A stretch of DNA of 12,063 nucleotides from an uncultured Vampirovibrio sp. (GCA_910579975.1 CAJTWU010000039.1:1-12063), one strand, 5' to 3'; shown: positions 5,643 through 12,063, counted from the stretch's first letter. Program-made: numbers and translations. The notes: generated from the sequence alone by a model not told the origin.

Positions 5643-7805
5643 ATGAAAAAACAATATAACATACCAAAACAAAGAAATAGAAATTCTTCTGGACGCGTAA
5701 CTTTCGAAAATCCGATAATGAAACTTATAGCAACAATCGCTGTTTTAGGAATAGGTGTTCTTTTAGCCGGCATGATAGCTTTAGAATTATACTTAATCTC
5801 ACTTCCTCCTATTAAGAATTTAAATTCACTAAAACCTAATATAGTAACAACATTTTGTGCTAGTGATGGTGAAGTTATTAAAACTTTTGCAGCATATACT
5901 TTCTCAAATGTTGAATTAAAAGAAGTTCCAAAAGAACTTGTTCAAGCTCTTATTGCAACTGAAGACAAAAATTTCTATAAACATCCGGGCTATGATTTAT
6001 TAGGCTTAGGACGTTCTATGGTTGCAAACATTCTTGCCGGACATGTTGTTCAGGGTGCAAGTACTCTTACTCAACAGCTTTCAAGAATTTTATTCTTATC
6101 TAATGAAAAAACATTTACACGTAAAATAAAAGAACTGCAAGTTGCAGCACAAATAGAAAAAACTATTTCTAAAGACAAAATTTTAGAAATGTATTTAAAC
6201 AATGTTTATCTGGGTTCCGGTGCATATGGTGTTAAAGGCGCTGCAAGAATTTACTTTAATAAAAACTTAAACGAGCTAACTTTATCAGAAATGGCACTTA
6301 TTGCCGGTCTTCCTCAAGCACCATCTGTTTATTCACCTTATAACAGCAAAGAACTTGCTAAACAGAGACGTAATCAGGTCCTTTTGAGAATGTACAAGAT
6401 GAAGTACATTGATAAAGCTACATACGAAAAAGCAAAAGAAGATCCTATTGTACTTTCTACAATGCCTCAATTATATGCGACAAATAAAGCTCCTTATTTT
6501 TGTGATTATGTAATGAAAGATTTGCATAAACTGGGCTTTTCTGAAGAAGAAATCGTCAATGGCGGATACAAGGTTGTAACAACCTTAAATTATAAAGCTC
6601 AAATTACTGCAAATGAGTCTATTATAAATAATCTTAATGCCTGGGGATTAAAAAGTGATAAAAACCAGGCGGCTGTATTTTCTTTCAGCCCTATTGACGG
6701 TCGTATACTTGTTTATGTTGGCGGTAAAGACTATGGAAAGAGCCAATATGACCGTGTAACACAATCTCTAAGACCGTCTGGTTCAGCATTTAAACCATTT
6801 ATCTATACAGCAGCAATTGAAAAAGGTTATTCACCTAATGATATGATAGATGACTTGCCTTACAAAATAGGAAACTGGTCACCTAAAAATGATGGAAATA
6901 AATACCGTGGCCCAATCCCTATGTATACAGCATTAATGGTTTCATCAAATGTATGTACTGCAAGATTAATGGATGCAATTGGTGTAAGACCTGTTATCCA
7001 ACTTTCAAGGGTAATGGGAATTTCAACTCCTATACCTTATGATTATACAATTGCTTTAGGTTCACACAGTGTAAAATTGTTTGAAATGACAAGAGCTTTT
7101 GGAGTTTTTGCAAATGGCGGATTTAAAGTAGAGCCTTATGCAATTGAAAGAGTTGAATCTTCAAGAGGAACTATTCTATATGAAGCAAAAAAAGCTAAAA
7201 CAAGTAAAGTTCTTAATCTTAATACAGCAGCAACTATGACTGCTATTATGAAAACAGTTATAACTAACGGTACCGGACGTTCTGCTAACATAGGTAAACC
7301 GGCAGCTGGTAAAACAGGCACAACAGATAATAACAAAGATGCTTATTTTATAGGATTTACACCTGATGTTGTAACCGGCGTTTGGGTAGGAAATGATGAC
7401 AACTCACAAATGGGTGGAGTTTATGGAAGCACTATACCGGCTAAAATCTGGAAAGATATAATGCTTGTAGCAACAGCACCTTACGGCAATTCTGATTTTG
7501 AATATCCTGAAATTATTCTTAATCCGTTTAAAGCTGCTAGTATCTCAATAATTCCACAAGGAGAAGCCCAAAAAGCCTGGGAGGAAGAAGAAGCTGCAAA
7601 AGCAAACGAAAAAGAAAACACTGAAGTTATTCAACCTGATACAGTTAAACCGGATACTGGAAATCCAACAGAAGTTTTACAACAAACATTAACTCCAATT
7701 AAGAAAAAAGAAGTTAAAAAAATTGAAGTAAAACAAGAAAGAACAGCAGAGCCTCCAATGGAGCAGTTTGCACCCATACCAATGACATCACCAATAGGAC
7801 AATAG
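5643..7805 (+). CDS. Class A penicillin-binding protein (PBP1A type), transglycosylase-transpeptidase
   Basis: A 720-aa bifunctional murein synthase that polymerises lipid II and cross-links stem peptides. It has a basic cytoplasmic N-terminus and one membrane anchor (residues ~27-53). The GT51 domain spans ~65-260, with catalytic E107 in ATEDKNFYKH, GASTLTQQ at 138-145 and the helical block ILEMYLNNVYLGSGAYG. The transpeptidase domain spans ~315-610, with S381-x-x-K384 (SAFK), S434-S435-N436 and K557-T-G-T560. All catalytic residues are present. The C-terminus (640-720) is a Glu/Lys/Pro-rich tail, probably disordered. The region between the two domains is short, so the extra OB-like domain of E. 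coli PBP1A is absent. The Shine-Dalgarno GAGGGG precedes ATG 5643. It heads a likely two-gene operon with the PurH-like gene nine bases downstream. Confidence 0.96.
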   Translation: MKKQYNIPKQRNRNSSGRVTFENPIMKLIATIAVLGIGVLLAGMIALELYLISLPPIKNLNSLKPNIVTTFCASDGEVIKTFAAYTFSNVELKEVPKELVQALIATEDKNFYKHPGYDLLGLGRSMVANILAGHVVQGASTLTQQLSRILFLSNEKTFTRKIKELQVAAQIEKTISKDKILEMYLNNVYLGSGAYGVKGAARIYFNKNLNELTLSEMALIAGLPQAPSVYSPYNSKELAKQRRNQVLLRMYKMKYIDKATYEKAKEDPIVLSTMPQLYATNKAPYFCDYVMKDLHKLGFSEEEIVNGGYKVVTTLNYKAQITANESIINNLNAWGLKSDKNQAAVFSFSPIDGRILVYVGGKDYGKSQYDRVTQSLRPSGSAFKPFIYTAAIEKGYSPNDMIDDLPYKIGNWSPKNDGNKYRGPIPMYTALMVSSNVCTARLMDAIGVRPVIQLSRVMGISTPIPYDYTIALGSHSVKLFEMTRAFGVFANGGFKVEPYAIERVESSRGTILYEAKKAKTSKVLNLNTAATMTAIMKTVITNGTGRSANIGKPAAGKTGTTDNNKDAYFIGFTPDVVTGVWVGNDDNSQMGGVYGSTIPAKIWKDIMLVATAPYGNSDFEYPEIILNPFKAASISIIPQGEAQKAWEEEEAAKANEKENTEVIQPDTVKPDTGNPTEVLQQTLTPIKKKEVKKIEVKQERTAEPPMEQFAPIPMTSPIGQ

Positions 7806-7814
7806 GGAGAAAAT

Positions 7815-8693
7815 ATGGATATAAAGTTACTATATGGAGAAAACGCATTTCAGAATGCAAGTATTGAACCAAATGACAAAATGATTGATTATGAAACAAG
7901 TAATAACTTAACTTACATTAATATATTGTCTCTTGTAAAAGGGTTGAATGTAATAAGTGAATTTTATGACGTTAAAGCAGCATGCACAGTGAAAGGAACA
8001 GGTATTTGTGCTGTTGCATTAGGACAATCTCTAGCAGATGCCGTACAAAAAGTTATGGATTCCAATCCTGTAGATTTTATGTCTTCTGTAATCGTTGTAT
8101 CGGATGAAGTTGATAGTGAAATAGCAAGGTTTTTAAAAGAAACAAATATCATAGCAGCTCCAAAATTCACTAAAAACGCACTAGAAATCTTAGAAGCCCG
8201 CAATGTAACCTATGTTACTATCAACACACCACTTAAAGACTACAAAAGTTATTTATCTAATGAAATCAGAGTTACACCTCTTGGTACATTAACTCAAACA
8301 CCAAATATAAGTGATTTAGACAAGGATTTATTCAAAGTAGTGTCAAAAACAAAACCAACATCAGAACAAATTGAAGATGCGGTTTTTGCTTGGAAAGTCG
8401 CAAAGCATAACCACTCACAATCAATCGTTATTGCTAAAGATTTAAAAACAACCGCAATTGCCCAAGGGCTTCAAAGCGCCTCTGTTGAATTTGCTCTTGA
8501 TTATTCATGTGATATGTCAAAAGATGCTATCTTAGCTTCTGACATGCCAATAACTATTCATGATGTAAATGTAGCCTCTCAGGGAAGGATAGGATTAATT
8601 ATAGTCCCATTTGCAGATAAAGAAGTCGTCAATCAAGCAGATAAGTACAATATTGGTTTGATAACAACAGGATTTACAAATATTCTTTTTTAA
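7815..8693 (+). CDS. Stand-alone AICAR-formyltransferase-like protein (PurH C-terminal homologue, probably inactive)
   Basis: The 292-aa product aligns along nearly its whole length with the AICARFT half of PurH: LLYGENAFQNAS (PurH RYGENxHQxA), LTYINILS, VKGTGICAVALGQSLADAVQKVMDSNPV, IIAAPKFTKNALEIL, LFKVVSKTKPTSEQIEDAVFAWKVAKHNHSQSIVIAKD, then ILASDMPI and GLITTGF. The N-terminal IMP cyclohydrolase domain is absent. Key motifs are lost: the catalytic Lys-His of VKHxNPCG is K60-G61, the SN of KSNAI is S201-Q202, the GIGAGQxSR substrate loop reads AIAQGLQSA, and DAFFPF reads DMPITI. I infer a pseudoenzyme with a fold-based or ligand-sensing role. GGGAG (7805-7809) overlaps the PBP stop codon, so the two are co-transcribed and probably translationally linked. 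Confidence 0.8.
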   Translation: MDIKLLYGENAFQNASIEPNDKMIDYETSNNLTYINILSLVKGLNVISEFYDVKAACTVKGTGICAVALGQSLADAVQKVMDSNPVDFMSSVIVVSDEVDSEIARFLKETNIIAAPKFTKNALEILEARNVTYVTINTPLKDYKSYLSNEIRVTPLGTLTQTPNISDLDKDLFKVVSKTKPTSEQIEDAVFAWKVAKHNHSQSIVIAKDLKTTAIAQGLQSASVEFALDYSCDMSKDAILASDMPITIHDVNVASQGRIGLIIVPFADKEVVNQADKYNIGLITTGFTNILF

Positions 8694-8712
8694 CATATTT
8701 TAATATATTTTC

Positions 8713-8740
8713 AAAAACCTATTGACAAGATAGGTTTTTT
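8713..8740 (+). terminator. Intrinsic terminator of the PBP operon
   Basis: AAAAACCTAT (8713-8722) pairs with ATAGGTTTTT (8730-8739) around a seven-base loop, ending in six T's. The loop and right arm also contain the -35 and spacer of the next gene's promoter. Confidence 0.85.
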
Positions 8741-8750
8741 AATGTATTAT
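8722..8750 (+). promoter_or_regulatory. Consensus sigma70 promoter inside the terminator hairpin
   Basis: TTGACA (8722-8727), exactly 17 bases, TATTAT (8745-8750). The -35 is perfect and the -10 is one base off consensus. Expected start is about 8757, which is the A of an ATG, so the transcript would be leaderless. Confidence 0.7.
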
Positions 8751-8756
8751 CAAGCT

Positions 8757-8963
8757 ATGGAAAATATATTAAAAATTAAAACAATTGCAAACTTGGAAGA
8801 AAAGATTTCCAGAAACACTGATTTGTTAGAAATTGCAAAAACTTATTGCGAATTCAATTGCGACAAGTCCGACGAAATTTCCACATTATTCTCCATATTG
8901 GAACTTATCGTTGAACGGCAAAAAGATACAGTGAAAAGTCTTGAATCCTTGCTTGCAGGTTAA
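8757..8963 (+). CDS. Small helical protein, function unknown; probably leaderless mRNA
   Basis: A 68-aa product starting MENILKIKTIANLEEKI, with evenly spaced hydrophobic residues and many charged ones. It is probably two or three helices (SDEISTLFSILELIVERQKDTVKSLESLL). Two cysteines lie close together (YCEFNC). No family is recognised and there is no signal peptide. An in-frame ATG at 8742 would add five residues, but it lies upstream of the -10 box and would not be transcribed from this promoter. Neither ATG has a Shine-Dalgarno sequence. The gene stands alone between a terminator upstream and two hairpins downstream. Confidence 0.65.
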   Translation: MENILKIKTIANLEEKISRNTDLLEIAKTYCEFNCDKSDEISTLFSILELIVERQKDTVKSLESLLAG

Positions 8964-9003
8964 ACAAAAAGGGCGGGTTATTTACAAACCCGCCTGTTTA
9001 ACC
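8958..9003 (+). terminator. Bulged 17-bp hairpin after the small gene
   Basis: GGTTAAACA (8958-8966) pairs with TGTTTAACC (8995-9003), and GGCGGGTT (8972-8979) pairs with AACCCGCC (8987-8994); a five-base bulge AAAAG lies on the left only. The stem includes the stop codon. There is no good T-run, so it may protect the 3' end or assist the next terminator rather than terminate alone. Confidence 0.6.
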
Positions 9004-9008
9004 CCAAA

Positions 9009-9038
9009 AAAAAGACTCCGATTTTTCGGAGTCTTTTT
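9009..9038. terminator. Bidirectional terminator between the small gene and rpsG
   Basis: AAAAAGACTCCGA (9009-9021) pairs perfectly with TCGGAGTCTTTTT (9026-9038) around TTTT: 13 bp with A/T tracts on both sides. It sits 15 bases past the end of rpsG and also closes the plus-strand gene. Confidence 0.93.
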
Positions 9039-9053
9039 AATATAAACATTAAA

Positions 9054-9524
9054 TTAATATCTATAATGAGCAAATGCCTTGTTAGCTTCAGCCATTCTGT
9101 GGGTGTCTTCACGTTTTTTGCATGCTGCACCGTTACCGTTAGAAGCATCAATTAATTCACTTGTAAGTTTTTCTACAAATGATTTTCCACCTCTGTTTTT
9201 AGCAGCTGCAATTAACCATGAAGAAGCAAGAGCAAAACCTCTGTCCGGTTTAACATCGATAGGCACTTGATAAGTTGAACCACCGATACGTCTAGCTTTT
9301 ACTTCCAATAATGGAGTTGCATTTGTAAGAGCTTTTTGGAAGATTTCCAAGCCCTTTTCATTTGTTCTTGTTTCAATATTAGTTATTGTTGAATAAAAGA
9401 TTTTTTCAGCCAATGACTTTTTACCACGTCTCATAACACGGTTAATAAATTTAGATACATCAACGCTGTTATAAATAGGATCTGCTGAAGGAATTCTTCT
9501 TTCTGGTTTAGATCTTCTTGACAT
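9054..9524 (-). CDS. rpsG: 30S ribosomal protein S7
   Basis: S7 nucleates assembly of the 30S head on 16S rRNA and contacts tRNA at the E site. The 156-aa length matches bacterial S7. Conserved blocks include VMRRGKKSLAEKI, ARRIGGSTYQVP, and the C-terminal KKREDTHRMAEANKAFAHYRY. The start codon overlaps the rpsL stop by one base (TAATG), with GGAGGT upstream, so the two are translationally coupled. Downstream is a terminator, not fusA as in the usual str operon. Confidence 0.98.
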   Translation of the reverse strand: MSRRSKPERRIPSADPIYNSVDVSKFINRVMRRGKKSLAEKIFYSTITNIETRTNEKGLEIFQKALTNATPLLEVKARRIGGSTYQVPIDVKPDRGFALASSWLIAAAKNRGGKSFVEKLTSELIDASNGNGAACKKREDTHRMAEANKAFAHYRY

Positions 9525-9907
9525 TATTTCTTACCTCCTTTAGCTCTCTTAGCACCATATTTAGAACGGCTTTGTGTTCTGTTAGCAACACCAGCTGTAT
9601 CTAAAGTACCACGAACGATGTGATATCTTACACCTGGAAGGTCTTTAACCCTTCCGCCTCTGATTAGAACAACACTGTGTTCTTGTAGGTTGTGTCCGAT
9701 ACCTGGGATATAAGAAGTAACTTCAAATCCGTTAGTAAGTCTGACTCTGGCAACCTTTCTCAAAGCAGAGTTAGGTTTTTTAGGGGTTGTTGTGTAAACC
9801 CTTGTACAAACGCCGCGTCTTTGAGGACATTCCATAAGAGCCGGCGATTTGGTTTTGTCTGTTAGCTTTTTACGTTCTGAACGTACAAGCTGGTTAATTG
9901 TAGGCAT
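9524..9907 (-). CDS. rpsL: 30S ribosomal protein S12
   Basis: S12 lies at the decoding centre and controls accuracy. The 127-aa product starts MPTINQLVR, the usual N-terminus, with AAGGAG (9920-9915) seven bases upstream. The frame extends to an ATG at 9946, but those 13 extra residues are not part of S12. TTTPKKPNSALRK carries the conserved lysines (K43/K44) and GRVKDLPGVRYH the conserved Asp that is methylthiolated in many bacteria. Both regions are wild type, so the sequence gives no sign of streptomycin-resistance substitutions. It is the first gene of a two-gene transcript with rpsG. Confidence 0.98.
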   Translation of the reverse strand: MPTINQLVRSERKKLTDKTKSPALMECPQRRGVCTRVYTTTPKKPNSALRKVARVRLTNGFEVTSYIPGIGHNLQEHSVVLIRGGRVKDLPGVRYHIVRGTLDTAGVANRTQSRSKYGAKRAKGGKK

Positions 9908-10064
9908 AACTTTTCTCCTTTTACCTTTTACTATCTTTAGGGTCAACTCATTCCATCAGTAATCACACCGACAAGACCGAGCCTTTCGCCCCTTTTGACT
10001 AGCCACATTTTGTGGTTACGTCAACCCTCTAACCGTCAAATCCGGCAGAAATTTCGACTAGAGT
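9908..10064 (-). promoter_or_regulatory. Structured 5' leader of the rpsL-rpsG operon
   Basis: About 157 bases separate the predicted start of transcription from the rpsL ATG, and the stretch is more GC-rich than its surroundings. In the minus-strand RNA, hairpin 1 (10063 to 10027) pairs CUCUA with UAGAG and, inside, GUC-AAAU with AUUU-GAC. Hairpin 2 (10024 to 9995) pairs UUGAC with GUCAA and CCACA with UGUGG. Both the left-arm and right-arm motifs are repeated, so the hairpins can exchange partners. This is consistent with autoregulation by S7 or S12. Confidence 0.55.
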
Positions 10065-10070
10065 ACTATA

Positions 10071-10099
10071 ATAATATGACGGACATGGTTGTATGTCAA
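10071..10099 (-). promoter_or_regulatory. Strong promoter of rpsL-rpsG
   Basis: On the minus strand TTGACA (10099-10094), 17 bases, TATTAT (10076-10071). Near-consensus hexamers with ideal spacing suit a ribosomal protein operon. Transcription would start near 10064. Confidence 0.8.
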
Positions 10100-10119
10100 T
10101 GTTTGTGGGAAATATTTCG

Positions 10120-10944
10120 TTACAAAATATTTGAACCAGTTCTTTCAAGAAAGATTCGTTCACCAAAAGATGAATATTTTTGACAAACAATTTCATCATT
10201 ATTATAATAGTCTTTTCTGTGTATAAATGGCTCCATTACCTGTCTACAATAGTCAATATAATCTATATCACTCGTTCCTGGTATCAAATAAGTTTTTTGG
10301 TCAACTTCTCCGGTAGTTTCAATTTTATATAGCTTACCTTTAGAATCAAAATAATATTTATGAGTCATAAAATATGGATTATCACCGGCATTTATACTAA
10401 TATCCATACCGTCAAATTGTTCATTATAATAAAATATACGACGAGAGACACCTTCAAGTTTACCAAAATTATCTCCTACTATTCTTTTTATACCTTCTGA
10501 ATTTAGAGCATAGTCCTTAATACAAGATACACTTCCATAATAGGAAAAATCTACTTCTCTACGAGCATTCATCTCACCATATGGAGATACATCTCTTTGA
10601 AAACCTATACCTGGAATATGATGTGTAGTAATAGAATCTATCAATTCTTCAGACAATGGTACAACTACATTTACAGGAAACTTATTTTGAGGTAGTGGAG
10701 TTGTATATTTAGATATATATTTATCAAGTTCTGCAGCTGGATATAAGTAGTACTCTTTTGAATTTATGGATACTTTCTTCATATGAGCTTCATACTTTAG
10801 AACCTCCTCCAGCGCTTTTGATAACCTTTTATTAAATCCCATATCACGGGCCTTAAAAGTAACGTTATTTTTATCTTTATTAGTTAACTTTTGCTGTTGA
10901 AGGCTATTGATATGATTTACATGATTTATGGGATATACTAACAT
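10120..10944 (-). CDS. Unrecognised 274-aa protein
   Basis: There is no signal peptide or membrane segment. Residues 1-28 are Asn/His/Gln/Lys-rich and look disordered, leading to NVTFKARDMGF; a short disordered lead ending in a xFKA-like motif is something I associate, without proof, with hypothetical proteins of Melainabacteria. A helical stretch follows (residues 36-55), then mixed alpha/beta sequence with many Tyr and Asp (EVDFSYYGSVSCIKDYALN; KYYFDSKGKLYKIETTGEVD; SDIDYIDYCRQVMEPF). No catalytic motif is evident. ATG 10944 follows AAGGAG (10957-10952) at seven bases. It is on the same strand as rpsL and ends 20 bases before the rpsL -35 with no terminator, so it may read through into the ribosomal operon. 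Confidence 0.8.
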   Translation of the reverse strand: MLVYPINHVNHINSLQQQKLTNKDKNNVTFKARDMGFNKRLSKALEEVLKYEAHMKKVSINSKEYYLYPAAELDKYISKYTTPLPQNKFPVNVVVPLSEELIDSITTHHIPGIGFQRDVSPYGEMNARREVDFSYYGSVSCIKDYALNSEGIKRIVGDNFGKLEGVSRRIFYYNEQFDGMDISINAGDNPYFMTHKYYFDSKGKLYKIETTGEVDQKTYLIPGTSDIDYIDYCRQVMEPFIHRKDYYNNDEIVCQKYSSFGERIFLERTGSNIL

Positions 10945-10958
10945 TTAGACACTCCTTA

Positions 10959-10976
10959 TATGATATACAAATCATA
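10959..10976 (-). promoter_or_regulatory. Palindrome upstream of the 274-aa gene
   Basis: TATGAT (10959-10964) and ATCATA (10971-10976) form a 6-bp inverted repeat with a six-base gap, directly before the Shine-Dalgarno sequence and overlapping a possible TATGAT -10 box. It could be an operator or a small hairpin; in AT-rich DNA, chance is also possible. Confidence 0.3.
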
Positions 10977-11036
10977 ACACAAAGAGAATATTAATTGTAA
11001 AAATACAACTTATTCTGTCATAGCAATAAGATAAAC

Positions 11037-11066
11037 TTGCCAAAATCGTCTTCTATGTAGTATAAT
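11037..11066 (+). promoter_or_regulatory. Promoter of the ycf23-like gene
   Basis: TTGCCA (11037-11042), 18 bases, perfect TATAAT (11061-11066). Predicted start near 11073, about 37 bases before the ATG. Confidence 0.6.
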
Positions 11067-11109
11067 AATCAAGACTTAAATCACAATCGACACAAAGAAG
11101 GAGAATATT

Positions 11110-11868
11110 ATGTCAAGAATTGAAAGTTTTAAAAGAGCTTTAAGCGAAAAAAGAGCAGTAAAAATTATTGCTGGTATTGATAATTTCGATGCTGAAAGCG
11201 TAAAAAAAGTTGTTTTGGCTGCTGATAAAGCAGGTGCAAGCGCAGTTGATATTTGCGCTAACCCTGATATTATTTCTATGGTTAGAGATTTAACTGATTT
11301 ACCAATTTTCGTTTCATCAGTTATTCCTGAAGAATTAGTTCACGCTGTTGCATTAGGCGCAGATGCTATTGAACTTGGAAACTTTGATGCTCTTTACAAA
11401 AAAGGTATAAGCTTTAACTCTTCTCAAGTTCTTAATCTTGTAAAAAGAACTATAGAATTACTTGATGGCGAAGAAGTATTCTTCTCTGTAACTATTCCTG
11501 GTGAGCTTGAAATTGCAGAACAAATTTCATTAGCACGCGAGTTAGAAACAATGGGCATTGACTTAATCCAAACAGAAGGTCATTTCTCTAACGAAAACCC
11601 TTCAAACGGTGCTAGAGGTCTTGTTGAAAGAGCTGAGTTAACTCTTTCTAATACAATTGAGCTTTCAAGAAACATTGAATTGCCTATTATGACTGCAACA
11701 GGTATTAACCCTACAACAGCTTCTTTAGCGTTCGCTTCAGGCGCTTCTGCTATTGGATGCGGTTCTTGCGTAAACAAATTAGATTCAGAAATTTCTATGA
11801 TTGCTGTTTCTAAAAATCTTGTTGAAATCGCAGAAAAGAATGCTCAATACGTAGTTGAATTAGTTTAG
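11110..11868 (+). CDS. ycf23: Ycf23/DUF561 family TIM-barrel protein
   Basis: The 252-aa product matches the Ycf23 family, found in cyanobacteria and in plastid genomes of red-lineage algae. Supporting segments are AVKIIAGIDNFD near the N-terminus, KAGASAVDICANP, LPIFVSSVIPEE, GADAIELGNFDALY, and the glycine-rich phosphate-site-like end PIMTATGINPTTASLAFASGASAIGCGSCVNKL. The layout of alternating strands and helices is a (beta/alpha)8 barrel. The biochemical role is unknown; a phosphate- or sugar-phosphate-binding site is an inference from the fold. AAGGAG (11098-11103) precedes the ATG at six bases. It is monocistronic with its own promoter and terminator. No photosynthesis gene is nearby. 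Confidence 0.9.
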   Translation: MSRIESFKRALSEKRAVKIIAGIDNFDAESVKKVVLAADKAGASAVDICANPDIISMVRDLTDLPIFVSSVIPEELVHAVALGADAIELGNFDALYKKGISFNSSQVLNLVKRTIELLDGEEVFFSVTIPGELEIAEQISLARELETMGIDLIQTEGHFSNENPSNGARGLVERAELTLSNTIELSRNIELPIMTATGINPTTASLAFASGASAIGCGSCVNKLDSEISMIAVSKNLVEIAEKNAQYVVELV

Positions 11869-11884
11869 TTCATACAAATATACC

Positions 11885-11922
11885 AAACAAGGTCGAAATG
11901 CTAAGCATTTCGACCTTGTTTT
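11885..11922 (+). terminator. Intrinsic terminator of the ycf23-like gene
   Basis: A 17-bp perfect stem: AAACAAGGTCGAAATGC (11885-11901) with its exact complement at 11905-11921, loop TAA, then T-rich sequence. Confidence 0.95.
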
Positions 11923-12006
11923 AATTAAGAAATGTAACAATATCTGTAAATTTTGTTATTATTATACAAATATTTGGCATTATACAAGTATTAGGATACG
12001 ATAATT

Positions 12007-12063
12007 ATGCCAAATAGATTAGAGAGATACAGCTACAACACAGTAAAATCGGCAACCCAAATC
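12007..12063 (+). CDS. Start of an unknown gene (3' end outside window)
   Basis: ATG 12007 follows AGGA (11993-11996) at ten bases and opens a frame that runs to the end of the window: MPNRLERYSYNTVKSATQI. It comes after a terminator and an AT-rich stretch that could hold a promoter, though no clear hexamer pair is seen. Nineteen residues are too few to assign a function. Confidence 0.5.
   Translation, partial: MPNRLERYSYNTVKSATQI

Noticed and set aside
7136..8203. Minus-strand frames inside the PBP and PurH-like genes (7136-7336, 7714-7899, 7964-8203)
   Set aside because: All are antisense shadows of well-supported genes, without RBS.
9079..9270. Plus-strand frame over rpsG
   Set aside because: Antisense to conserved S7.
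9908..9946. N-terminal extension of S12 to ATG 9946
   Set aside because: S12 starts MPTINQL in the family, and the strong Shine-Dalgarno AAGGAG is placed for ATG 9907; the extra 13 codons include the RBS itself.
9995..10183. 62-codon plus-strand frame over the rpsL leader and promoter
   Set aside because: No RBS and unlike a real protein; the region is better explained by the minus-strand leader and promoter.
11580..11777. Minus-strand frame over the ycf23-like gene
   Set aside because: Antisense shadow of a conserved TIM-barrel gene; no RBS.
1..12063. CRISPR array, tRNA or rRNA genes, insertion sequences, prophage or plasmid origins
   Set aside because: I looked for regularly spaced repeats, cloverleaf-like segments with CCA or T-loop motifs, transposase-like proteins and terminal repeats, and saw none. 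By eye, divergent examples could be missed.

Overview
The window is AT-rich bacterial DNA with compact genes, clear Shine-Dalgarno sites, hairpin-plus-T-run terminators and standard codon use. The best clue to the host is a Ycf23/DUF561 TIM-barrel gene, a family typical of cyanobacteria and red-lineage plastids. Here it sits in a low-GC genome with a flagellin and a class A penicillin-binding protein. My inference is a non-photosynthetic relative of cyanobacteria (Vampirovibrionia/Melainabacteria, possibly gut Gastranaerophilales). No marker in the window proves this.

Layout. 1-1077 (+) is the 3' part of a BaiN/HI0933-like flavoprotein, closed by a bidirectional terminator. 1109-2242 (-) is an unrecognised protein with a glycine/phenylalanine-rich N-terminus, divergent from a flagellin at 2531-3646 (+). 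The spacer between them carries a sigma28-like promoter and two copies of a CAACTwwAGTTG palindrome. Next come a small glutaredoxin-like gene (3758-3988, -) and panD (4087-4446, +) with a possible 49-codon follower. A secreted LE/FG-repeat-like protein (4569-5105) and a YkgJ-type cysteine-cluster protein (5168-5560) are both on the minus strand.

5643-7805 (+) is a PBP1A-type murein synthase. Nine bases later comes a stand-alone protein that aligns to the AICAR formyltransferase half of PurH but has lost its catalytic motifs. Its terminator hairpin overlaps a consensus promoter that appears to drive a small, probably leaderless gene (8757-8963). Two hairpins separate this from rpsG and rpsL (-), which have a long structured leader but no fusA or tuf after them. 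An unrecognised 274-aa gene (10120-10944, -), the ycf23-like gene (11110-11868, +) and the first 19 codons of an unknown gene (12007 on, +) finish the window.

Most genes are housekeeping: cell wall, pantothenate, translation and redox. The most unusual signals are: (1) a 20-nt stretch in the flagellin 3' UTR complementary to its own Shine-Dalgarno/start region (19 Watson-Crick pairs, one G-U); (2) the catalytically eroded PurH-like protein in operon with a PBP; (3) a structured rpsL leader with two hairpins and repeated, mutually exclusive pairing segments; (4) the overlapping terminator and leaderless promoter near 8713-8759. No CRISPR array, tRNA, rRNA or insertion sequence was seen.
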